A program made the position numbers and the translations under genes. Under the pieces are notes generated by a model that worked only from the letters and a program-made list of their open reading frames with translations, was not told where the DNA came from and ran no database searches. A stretch of 6,129 nt of DNA from Candidatus Kaiserbacteria bacterium (GTDB taxonomy: Bacteria; Patescibacteria; Paceibacteria; UBA9973; UBA2100): NCBI GenBank assembly GCA_002401495.1, contig NVTG01000085.1, forward strand, positions 1 to 6,129, written 5' to 3'. Shown one piece after another: positions 1 to 6,129 of this stretch. Position 1 is the stretch's first letter. Every line of letters begins with the position of its first letter.

Positions 1-8
1 TGAAATAA

Positions 9-1440
9 ATGAATAAAGAAAACAGCTAAAGTTTCAGCGTAAGTGCTGCGGGTTTAATACTTGAAGGTATTGTTCAATGCTTCGAAAAAGGAAATCCTGA
101 ACCCTAATCAAGGTTACAAAAAGTTCATACAGAAATTGAAACAAAAGTTTAAAGTAAGTACGAGAATGGTAATTTTGCCGTCAGTGCGCTATAAACAAAG
201 ATGAACTTAATATGGATACTTTGAGTGAAAACAGCCTGGTCATCCTTGGAAATCCAAGAGAACCGTTTAACGCTGCAGAATTTAAGCATTTGAAAGAATA
301 CGTGTCAAAAGGAGGAAGTTTGCTTGTTTGCTTGGGAGAAGGAGGCGAATCCAAAAACAACACCAACATCAACTTCCTGTTGGAGCAATTTAACATCTCC
401 GTGAACAACGATTCAGTAGTGAGAACAATGTACTACAAGTATCATCATCCAAAAGAATGCTATGTATCTCATGGAATGGTAAACAAAGAATTTGCAAGGT
501 AAGATGAAACTTAAATTTCTAGAATCTGCAAGGGATTGCCCAAGAGAGAACTGCAACCTTAAGCAAACAAAGGAGGATAATTTGCTAAGAAGTATCAAGA
601 TACAGAAGATGTTTTGGACAAGGATGACAATGGAGGCATGCAATTTGTGTTTCCTTATGGAGCCTCGCTCACTGTGAAAAAGCCAGCTTTCACTGTTTTA
701 AGTTCAGGGCCTATCAGTTATCCAACAAATCAACCACTTGCTGCTTGTTGGTCAAAAGGAAATGGGAAGCTAGTGGTGTTAGGATCGATGAAATTCTTAG
801 AAGATGAGTTCATCGACGAAGAAGATAACAGCAAGATTCAAGATGGAATCTTCAACTGGCTACTTACTGAGCAGAACCAAGATGTTGAGAATGCAGTTAA
901 AGACATGCCAGAATTAATGGAATACAATCATGTTCCCGATATTACTGCTATGGCTGATAGACTTCGATCATGCCTTCAAGAAAGCGAAGAACTTCCAAAA
1001 GATTTCACTTCTCTTTTTAAAGACGATCTATTTAAATTCGATACTAATCTGGTTGGCGAGTCAATTAAAATGTTTGAAGAGTTAGCAGTAAAGCATGAAC
1101 CACTGACCTTGATCCCGCCTCAATTCGAATGTCCGATGCCTAACCTAAAAGCTGCTGTCTTCCCTCCTAGTTTAAAAGATTTGCCTCCTCCAAGCCTCGA
1201 TATGTTCGATTTGGACGAGCAGTTTGCTAATGAAAAGTAAGTTGCGTCTAACTTAATCTCGATAGGAGCAAGACAGCTCAGTTAACTAACAAGTGCAATG
1301 ATGACGACATTGATTACTATGTGAAAGAGTGTGGTGATTCACTCGGTGTGACAAGTAATGTGAATGGAGATGACCCAAAAGAGATTTTGCACTTCATTTT
1401 CATGGAGTTGATCAAGTTCAAATCAACCAATTAATAGTGA
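9..1440 (+). CDS. IFT52: IFT52, intraflagellar transport complex B subunit (complete, 5 exons)
   Basis: Joined exons 9-38, 67-153, 185-498, 523-1236 and 1266-1440 encode 439 residues; human IFT52 is about 437. IFT52 is a core IFT-B protein that links IFT46 with IFT70 and IFT88 during cilium assembly. The product aligns with human IFT52 almost end to end: VLFNASKKEI (11-20), NPREPF (62-67), LGEGGES (89-95), TNINFLLE (99-106), HPKE (127-130), FVFPYGASL (185-193), GKLVVLGS (225-232), CLQESEELPKDFTSLF (from 294) and PPPSLDMFDLDE before exon 5. The N-terminal half is the GIFT domain. The central CLQESEE region and the C-terminal tail are, in the known family, where IFT88/IFT70 and IFT46 bind. The ATG at 9 is chosen because splicing intron 1 restores the conserved N-terminus. 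Five Gln codons are TAA or TAG (27, 560, 578, 1432, 1435). Residues about 144-183, between the GIFT motifs, diverge from human. Identification is firm. Confidence 0.96.
39..66 (+). other. IFT52 intron 1, 28 nt, GT-AG
   Basis: It begins GTAAGTGCTG and ends TTGAAG, phase 0. Removing it joins the ten-codon first exon, starting at the ATG at 9, to VLFNASKKEI, the conserved IFT52 N-terminus. Without removal no ATG is in frame with that motif, so the intron is forced by frame. Confidence 0.87.
154..184 (+). other. IFT52 intron 2, 31 nt, GT-AG
   Basis: It begins GTAAGTACGA and ends CCGTCAG, phase 0. After splicing, the residues on both sides align without a gap to human IFT52 across the junction (FK then CAINKDEL, against WK then IQSLKDEI). 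The length is not a multiple of three, so retention breaks the frame. Confidence 0.93.
499..522 (+). other. IFT52 intron 3, 24 nt, GT-AG, in frame without a stop
   Basis: It begins GTAAGATGAA and ends TTTCTAG after a T-rich stretch. It interrupts an Arg codon after NKEFA. The length is a multiple of three and its TAA codons mean Gln, so a retained copy would add eight residues with no stop. The region is poorly conserved, so homology does not decide the matter. The GTAAG donor shared with all other introns here favours splicing. Confidence 0.78.
1237..1265 (+). other. IFT52 intron 4, 29 nt, GT-AG
   Basis: It begins GTAAGTTGCG and ends CTCGATAG, and it splits a Lys codon. The spliced product reads FANEK then SKTAQLTNKC, aligning without a gap to human FSSEK then ARLAQITNKC. 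The frame requires its removal. Confidence 0.95.
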
Positions 1441-1445
1441 TTAGT

Positions 1446-2283
1446 TCATTAATCTATTTTAATTAATTCTAAATCTCCCCAGCCTTGTACAATACTATTT
1501 GCACATTCTTTTCCATCTAAAGTCTCTAAAGTAGGTAATTGCGCGAGAGTTATCTGTTCATAATCAGGATTAAATGAAGCTATTGGATTACCTTAAAGTG
1601 ATAATCCCTTTAGATTAGGAGCTTATTGTGATATAAATGCTATTAATTGAGCCAGGTCTTGCTCTTTCGACTCTTCTTCTTTAGATTGCTTAGGTATGTA
1701 ATTAGCATATAATCCTAGGAATGTTAACTTTGGCAAAGCAGGAAGTCCTGCTGCTGTGACAATACTATTACTGGATAAATACAATCTAAAAATACTTAAT
1801 TCTATTGCTTACTCTTTTAAGTTAGTGCTTTCCTCGAGGTTAGCAATTGATTCAATGCCATTGGCATTCAAATCTAAGATTTCGAGCTGTTTGAGAATTT
1901 TGACTTGCTCTGGAACTCGTTTTAATTGATTTCTATTGGCGCAAAGAACCTATGGAATAAATGTAATCACACATGCCTTTAAATTAGCAAACAAAGTTAA
2001 TCCTTGTGGCAAATCTTTCATCACATTAGCTCCTAAGTACACAGATATCCAATTATATCCTTTCTCTACTCCCCATTGAAGAATCTATTGAATATCATCA
2101 GAATCCAAATGGTTTCGAGTTAGATTCAAGAAATCTTTCTCTATATTCTGATTCTCTTCCTTCTCTAGGGCAGGGAATGATAACGACACACTTACGTGCA
2201 TGTTAGATGAGAGTAAAGAAATCTTAAGCAGACTTAAGTCTGTACTTATGACATGTGACAGAGTCAGATGAGATTTAGATCAT
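1446..2283 (-). CDS. Leucine-rich-repeat protein of unknown function
   Basis: Read on the minus strand from the ATG at 2283 to a TGA at 1448-1446, with introns 2165-2195, 1950-1976 (uncertain) and 1786-1812. The product is 250 residues, or 259 if the uncertain intron is coding. Residues 1-40 form a non-repeat N-terminus. From about 41 there are leucine-rich repeats with LxxLxLxxNxL spacing, for example LEILDLNANGIESI and LKELYLSSNSI. An acidic loop follows (KEEESKEQDL), then a capping end, LKGLSLQGNPI and LPTLETLDGKE. This N-P...LPxLxxLDG ending is common in ciliary and SDS22-like LRR proteins. LRR folds bind partner proteins; nothing here names the partner. No signal peptide or membrane segment is seen. 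The ATG at 2283 is preferred to the one at 2201 because the 31-nt intron is canonical and joins the open frame. Seven or more TAA/TAG codons are read as Gln. The LRR identity is firm, the function unknown. Confidence 0.88.
1786..1812 (-). other. LRR gene intron, 27 nt, GT-AG, in frame without a stop
   Basis: On the minus strand it begins GTAAGCAATA and ends TATTTTTAG. Splicing rebuilds a perfect repeat, NLKE then LYLSSNSI. Retention would insert nine residues and break the LRR spacing, but would not shift the frame or meet a TGA. Confidence 0.88.
1950..1976 (-). other. Possible GC-AG intron, 27 nt, in the LRR gene
   Basis: On the minus strand the segment begins GCATGT and ends CCATAG. Removing it gives NLK then VLCANRNQLKRVP, which has exact LRR spacing; keeping it inserts nine residues (ACVITFIPQ) inside a repeat. 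It is in frame and contains no TGA. An alternative 21-nt GT-AG intron (1950-1970, donor GTGATT) leaves two extra residues. Neither donor matches the GTAAG of the other introns, so the exact structure is open. Confidence 0.5.
2165..2195 (-). other. LRR gene intron 1, 31 nt, GT-AG
   Basis: On the minus strand it begins GTAAGTGTGT and ends GCCCTAG. It splits a Gln codon (C then AG) and joins the exon starting at 2283 to the LRR frame. The region is also open without splicing from an ATG at 2201, which would give a shorter protein with a different N-terminus. The perfect donor favours the intron. Confidence 0.8.
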
Positions 2284-2460
2284 TTATATTATATATTACA
2301 ATGTACGAATTCTATGACACACGCTGAGATTAGATGAACCCAACATGCAACGCCAAGTCGATTAATATACCCGTGTTATTTTGAAGAAACTTCAGAAACA
2401 TCTGTAGCAACTTGACGAACCAGGGAGACTTTAATTACCATTAAATTAAATAATATAATA
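2284..2460. promoter_or_regulatory. Divergent intergenic region (promoters of the LRR and repeat-protein genes)
   Basis: These 177 bases separate two divergent start codons (2283 minus, 2461 plus). Both ends are A/T-rich (TTATATTATATATTACA next to the LRR gene; AAATTAAATAATATAATA next to the repeat gene), with a more mixed centre. An in-frame TGA at 2413 supports the ATG at 2461. I recognise no specific transcription-factor site. The promoter role is inferred from position. Confidence 0.6.
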
Positions 2461-4171
2461 ATGAACAATCCAATCTATATTTATGGGGCGCAGTCACGCA
2501 AGAAGAAAATCCCAGAATCCAAAGTTGGAGAGTTCACTTCTCGTGAAAAGAGAAATAAATAAGCAATGGAGACCAAAAAAGCACATTTTTCATTTGGGTC
2601 GCATAATGGTAAGGATTTCAGTTTGACAACAGCTATTTCCAAGAAGTCTTCATAGTAGGAAATGTATGCAGCGCATACAATCGATATTGATTCAGGGGAA
2701 CTGAAGAGACTTTAGAAATAAATTAAATAAACACATTTCTCGTTTGGAGGTGGAAGGTTTTCAGCTGAAACAACATCAGGACAATAATATAAATAAAAAG
2801 TAGTGGAATAGAACAACGTTGCCTCTGATAAAAGAGATGAGTTGAGAAAAGCTAATTTCTAATTTGGAAATGATAATTCTAAGATGCAAACTACTAATTA
2901 AGAATAGCAGCAAGAGGGTCGAGTTGGGTCTGCTTTTGTTAAACGACCAACTGAATCGAATTTCCTTAAAGGAAGCAATAATGTACTTGTTCGATCTGTT
3001 AACTCAACTTCTTTTAAAACTTCACATTAAAAAGATTATCCTTCTTATGATTTAACCGTATCAATGGCGGCTAGAAAGGAAGCTTAAGATACAGGGAAGA
3101 ATGTGCGTAAATCGCATCTGGAATTAGGTAATGATAAACAAATGTTTGAGTAACGCTCAAGTTCTCAAAAAGAATTTAAAGTAAGTAAATTATATTTTAT
3201 CTGCAGTTTTATCGTCCTTAAATTCCAAAATCTCAAAGTTCGATCCAAACATCAGCCATATCTCCCCAAATAAGATCTCGAGTCCAGACCTAAAGAGACT
3301 CTTCGATAAAATTAGGTTGTTAAACAGTAGAAAATGAATTTAAAACTTCAACTTAATTATAGTAAACTCCCAACAAGGAAGCTTTGCCCTTGTACAAGGT
3401 GACTAAAGATAAAGTCAACGAAATAAGATGTAAGGTGCTCTTTTCTTAACTTTAGCATTACATTTTTAAATGGGAATGAACGAACCTGCTAATTACCAAT
3501 CAATTTATAATTAGAATCATCCATCACTCAAAGTTAATAAAAATTTTGCACAGGGAAATAAGTTTGCTTCATCTATGAGGAAAGAAAATTTTTCTATTGG
3601 TGATAAAAACTCGAATGAACAAGTGATCACTACTTACACTCAAGAAGTTTCAAATAAATATGATCCAACAGCTTCAAAAGCAATTATAAACACTTCAGAA
3701 TTGAGATCTTCTAATATTAAATTGGGTGAATAAGGAGGTGTTAATTAGTATCAAAGTGAGAGCAAACAGATGTATAATCAAAAGCCAAATAGTGGACCGA
3801 CCTCCGCCTAAAATAAAGCCTTAGAATAAAATATAAAAGCATCTCATTTGAATTTTGGGAGTACAAAAGTCGACTATGCCACAGTAAACAAATCAAGCCA
3901 TTCCTATCTCGGAGCTCAGGCTCGTGATTTTCCTGCTCTTAACATGTAAATGACATCGTTCGCTTTGGGTTCTTACAGCTAGTAGTTTTAAAATAAAGGC
4001 AAAACTGATAGACCGATGTCTGATGCTCAAAACGTAACTAAATATCTTCCCCGTCAGCAATAGAGTGCCAGAAAAGACCATATAAACATAGGAAGCGGAA
4101 ATGCTAAAGGTGAAGAATTTAACACTATTTAAAGAAGTTAATATCAATGGATTTAACCTAAAAATTCATGA
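2461..4171 (+). CDS. Gln-rich protein with twelve ~43-residue HFxxG-type repeats; possible axonemal/microtubule protein
   Basis: Exons 2461-3180, 3207-3429 and 3456-4171 encode 552 residues ending in TGA. The protein has twelve degenerate repeats with core S-[HN]-[FLI]-x-[FLIM]-G, then 4-9 residues, an aromatic or Met, then often Ser/Thr. Examples are AHFSFGS, THFSFGG, ANFQFGN, SHLELGN, LHFQMGM, SNIKLGE, SHLNFGS and DHINIGS. The first core position falls at residues 42, 92, 132, 167, 219, 273, 317, 359, 401, 445, 482 and 523. Spacers are rich in Gln, Lys, Ser and Asn and look disordered. No membrane segment, signal peptide or enzyme motif is seen. By my count 35 Gln codons are TAA or TAG, so a standard-code gene finder would shred this gene. 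Repeats of this shape recall tubulin-binding axonemal proteins such as the SAXO4/SAXO5 group; that comparison is from memory and is inference. It is not a known named gene to me. Confidence 0.88.
3181..3206 (+). other. Repeat-protein gene intron 1, 26 nt, GT-AG
   Basis: It begins GTAAGTAAAT, has a T-rich middle and ends ATCTGCAG, phase 0. The length is not a multiple of three. Splicing continues the open frame into FYRPQIPKSQ and on to the sixth repeat. Confidence 0.93.
3430..3455 (+). other. Repeat-protein gene intron 2, 26 nt, GT-AG
   Basis: It begins GTAAGGTGCT and ends TTAACTTTAG, and it splits a Ser codon. Reading through meets a TGA at 3477-3479. Splicing creates SLHFQMGMNEPANYQS, the seventh repeat, which confirms the junction. 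Confidence 0.94.
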
Positions 4172-4224
4172 TTATTGTTATTAATTAAATAAGTTAATTC
4201 GGTCTTCTTTAAGAAGAGTAATCT
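4172..4224. other. Convergent 3' spacer between repeat-protein and cyclin genes
   Basis: Only 53 bases lie between the two TGA stops, so both 3' ends and poly(A) sites must fall here or overlap the neighbouring gene. It is A/T-rich (TTAATTAAATAAG). It contains a small inverted repeat with 7-base arms around one base at 4203-4217 (TCTTCTT-T-AAGAAGA). Whether that matters for 3'-end formation is unknown. Confidence 0.6.
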
Positions 4225-6001
4225 TCACAAGCGTTAAGATTACAAATGTTGCACAAAATTCATTGCTTGTGCGTTGTGCACGGCAAATGATTGGAATTCT
4301 TCTTTGTGGTACTGAAATGTCAATGTGATACACTTACTCTTGATGAAACCTAAGCATTCGTGATTTTCTCTTCGATTTCGAGTTTGAAGAAACGAGAGAT
4401 ATACCTCATATCGCCTTCCACTTACTCCAAACCGAGATTAAACCTTTAGCTCAAGAAGATTTCGAAAGTTAAGCTGAAGTCATCTTAAAACCCTATTGTA
4501 TAGTTTATATCTTGAAACATTTCTATACTTTGATCATTCAGTATGTTGAATCTCTTCCCAAGAGCAATGTACAACACAGCTGCTGTCAGTTTCTGTTAAG
4601 AAAACTATAAAGTCTATATGTGAAATAGTGATATGTCCAAAATTTATGAAGCTTCTCTTTAAAGTTATCTCGATGAATTATTTTATATTTACTTGAATTT
4701 TATCTGATGCTCATCAATCTCATTCACTGCTCTGCAACTCAAAAGGATATTTGTGGTGTTTGGGTTGGAATCAACAAAATCATCCCACTCTGTCATCATG
4801 AGCTATGCCCATTGGTTTAATGACGGTGGGGACAGTCTCCAATTGAGAGATCTAACAATATCTTTTTCGCATTGAAAAATGTCGTCAGAATTGAATCCAT
4901 TAGCTGTAGCTACAGCAAAGTCTTCACATCGAGGTGAATAGATTTCTTCGTTCTTAGAAGCTAAGAACAATGCTGTGGTTCCGATAAGTTAAAATTTTTC
5001 CACTTAAACATTATTGGCAACCAAATATCTGTCAAGGTAATTGACAGCCATTTAATAAGTTTCTCTTTTCAATCTATAATCTTCACTCACTTGTAGGATC
5101 CAGTCTATTAAAAGAGTTCGCATTCTAGGTAATATTTGTTTCTAATTCCTCATATAATAAGGATCTGGTGCATAATGCCGCTCCTAGTTTGACATAGAGG
5201 CGATCTGTTCTCTTAAAAGCTCTTCTGGTGATTCAATACATTGAATATCTAAATCAGAAATTGTTTCTTATTCTTCAAATTACTGATGCATCCGTGAATC
5301 TTCGTGGAGTGAAATGCCCGCGTCTTCGTCACAGAGTAAGTCATCAAGGTCAAAATTATCATCATCTAAGTCGTCTTCAGATAGTTCCAGTTCTTGTTCA
5401 AGTTCTCCAGCCTTATTATGATCGAAGACATTGTTGACTTCAATCTGAGGGGCTCCATTCTAGGTGGATGTTTATTCAAGTTTGTCTTCACTTATTATAA
5501 TTTCTGAAAAAGCTTCATGTTTGAAAGAGAAAATATCTTATTGTGCTTAAAAGAAGCTATTTTTTGTTATGGCATCGTGAGGATTAATCCTCGCAACAAT
5601 ACTATCAAATACATTTGAGTTTTATGTAATATCTAAAGCCTAGGTATTTGAATTTAAAGGCAGCGCGATCAATTGTCTTTTGTTCTCCTAGTATTCTACT
5701 TGCTCTTTTAGCTCTTCAAGGCTATCTCCAGGGCGTTTAGACAACTCAATCTGAGCACATCAATCACTTCATTATTACTTACAGGTGGGAAGGTAAGGCT
5801 ATTAAGGACAGATGATTAAGTACTTTGGTATGATAACTAAGGGGAACATTTAAAATCCACCGCAGTGTCTTAACTCAATGATGATTCATCGGATGAAGGC
5901 CTGTAGGATCTTTTGGGCTGCTCTGTTGATTTCAGAAGGTGAATTTCGTTTGAGTAAGTGGGAATTTTTGAGGTGCTAGTTTAACTTCGTTGGGATGTCA
6001 T
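4225..6001 (-). CDS. Cyclin, A/E type (cyclin E-like), with long acidic N-terminus
   Basis: Minus-strand exons 6001-5783, 5750-4338 and 4311-4225 encode 572 residues. Cyclins bind and activate cyclin-dependent kinases. The first cyclin box starts near 275 with MRTLLIDWILQVSEDY (from M283), then RETYQMAVNYLDRYL, FLASKNEEIYSP and SLNWRLSPPSLNQW. Residues matching cyclin A R211, D240, K266 and E295 are present with exact spacing: R284, D313, K339, E368. The WRLSP and RETY signatures look more like cyclin E than A or B. A second cyclin fold follows (SQILDISLFHIQTLQFSQQKLTAAVLYIALGK region, then about 500-544), with a tail YHKEEFQSFAVHNAQAM. The first 260 residues are low in complexity; 189-216 has 16 acidic residues out of 28. 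An in-frame TGA just upstream supports the ATG at 6001. An S-phase or G1/S role is inferred. The position equal to cyclin A E220 in the hydrophobic patch is Gln (Q293). Confidence 0.92.
4312..4337 (-). other. Cyclin gene intron 2, 26 nt, GT-AG
   Basis: On the minus strand it begins GTAAGTGTAT and ends CATTTCAG, phase 0. Retention would end the protein at a TGA within the intron. Splicing adds the cyclin-like tail YHKEEFQSFAVHNAQ and ends at the TGA at 4227. Confidence 0.92.
5751..5782 (-). other. Cyclin gene intron 1, 32 nt, GT-AG
   Basis: On the minus strand it begins GTAAGTAATA and ends GTGCTCAG, phase 0. An in-frame TGA inside it makes splicing necessary. It joins LNSLTFPP to IELSKRPG. 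Confidence 0.93.
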
Positions 6002-6129
6002 ATCTCAATTACTTATTTAAATTTTTAATTATGCTAACTCTAAAGCTGCAAGGTAAACCAAAAGAGGATTTGTCGAGTTTTAAGACCTTTGATTTCCCTG
6101 AATATACATGAAGCAAAGTGAGAAGATCT
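6002..6129. promoter_or_regulatory. 5' flank of the cyclin gene
   Basis: These 128 bases lie upstream of the cyclin ATG. The first 30 are strongly A/T-rich, fitting a core promoter and short leader. On the plus strand a 26-codon open frame (6031-6111, MLTLKLQGKP...) ends in TGA and cannot be assigned. The region could hold the start of a divergent gene cut off by the window edge. No specific motif is recognised. Confidence 0.45.

Larger units (their letters stand above)
2575..4120 (+). repeat. Twelve tandem protein-level repeats (period about 43 residues)
   Basis: Core motifs are encoded near 2584, 2734, 2854, 2959, 3115, 3303, 3435-3475 (across the second intron junction at 3429/3456), 3587, 3713, 3845, 3956 and 4079. 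Spacings between cores are 50, 40, 35, 52, 54, 44, 42, 42, 44, 37 and 41 residues. They are conserved in protein but not in DNA, so they are old duplications rather than a recent satellite. Confidence 0.82.

Noticed and set aside
1950..1976. Unexcised internal eliminated sequence (IES) in the LRR gene
   Set aside because: Paramecium-type IESs are bounded by TA repeats, leaving one TA after excision. The junction that restores the LRR has no TA.
2229..2242. Perfect 14-base palindrome CAGACTTAAGTCTG
   Set aside because: It lies in the first coding exon of the LRR gene, is single and has no partner copy. Chance is the simplest explanation.
2612..2624. GTAAGGATTTCAG as a 13-nt intron in the repeat-protein gene
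   Set aside because: Far shorter than the others, and its removal would destroy the first repeat and the reading frame.
4405..4425. Possible 21-nt intron GTAAGTGG...ATGAG in the cyclin gene (minus strand)
   Set aside because: Keeping it gives LEQVEGDMRYISRFF, which matches the last helices of cyclin E (IENCVKWMVPF). It is also shorter than any firm intron here and ends in GAG. A transcript would settle it.
4704..4727. Possible 24-nt in-frame intron GTGAATG...CATCAG in the cyclin gene (minus strand)
   Set aside because: It lacks the GTAAG donor seen in all ten GT-AG introns here, and the frame is open without splicing. The region is poorly conserved, so homology cannot decide.
5228..5437. 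Plus-strand 69-codon open frame
   Set aside because: It is antisense to the acidic region and start of the cyclin, has no recognisable domain, and its openness follows from the opposite coding frame.
9..6001. Cluster of pseudogenes with many premature stops
   Set aside because: Only TAA and TAG interrupt the frames, never TGA except at ends and inside introns, and the domains stay intact. This is a code change, not decay.
6031..6111. Plus-strand 26-codon frame starting MLTLKLQGKP
   Set aside because: It is too short to support. Trial splicing with GTAAACC donors also runs into TGA. It could be part of a divergent gene beyond the edge but cannot be shown.

Overview
The window looks like macronuclear DNA of a ciliate. 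Four genes read through many in-frame TAA and TAG codons, and each ends in TGA. This is the ciliate code in which TAA and TAG mean Gln and TGA is the only stop. The introns are tiny (24-32 nt). All ten GT-AG introns begin GTAAG, and the genes are packed very tightly. Code, intron size and spacing together point to an oligohymenophorean such as Paramecium or a relative. The G+C content (about 35% in the stretch I counted) seems high for P. tetraurelia, so I leave the genus open. No telomere repeats, RNA genes, mobile elements or CRISPR arrays are visible.

Layout. Positions 9-1440 (+) hold a complete five-exon IFT52 gene, the GIFT-domain core subunit of the intraflagellar transport B complex. 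Positions 1446-2283 (-) hold a leucine-rich-repeat protein that converges on IFT52, with only five bases between the two stop codons. Positions 2284-2460 are a 177-base divergent promoter region. Positions 2461-4171 (+) hold a three-exon gene for a Gln-rich 552-residue protein made of twelve degenerate repeats of about 43 residues, each centred on a [HN]-[FLI]-x-[FLIM]-G core. Positions 4172-4224 are a short convergent spacer. Positions 4225-6001 (-) hold a three-exon cyclin gene (572 residues, A/E type, closest by eye to cyclin E) with a long acidic N-terminal extension. Positions 6002-6129 are its 5' flank.

Relationships. IFT52 builds cilia. The repeat protein may be an axonemal or microtubule-associated protein, but that is inference. 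The LRR protein has no assignable role. The cyclin would act in the cell cycle. I see no operon-like logic; the genes are simply neighbours in a compact genome. The most noteworthy items are the twelve-repeat protein, a non-canonical intron candidate (GC-AG) in the LRR gene, several stop-less in-frame introns, and a TAA-TAG-TGA end of IFT52 in which only the last codon terminates.
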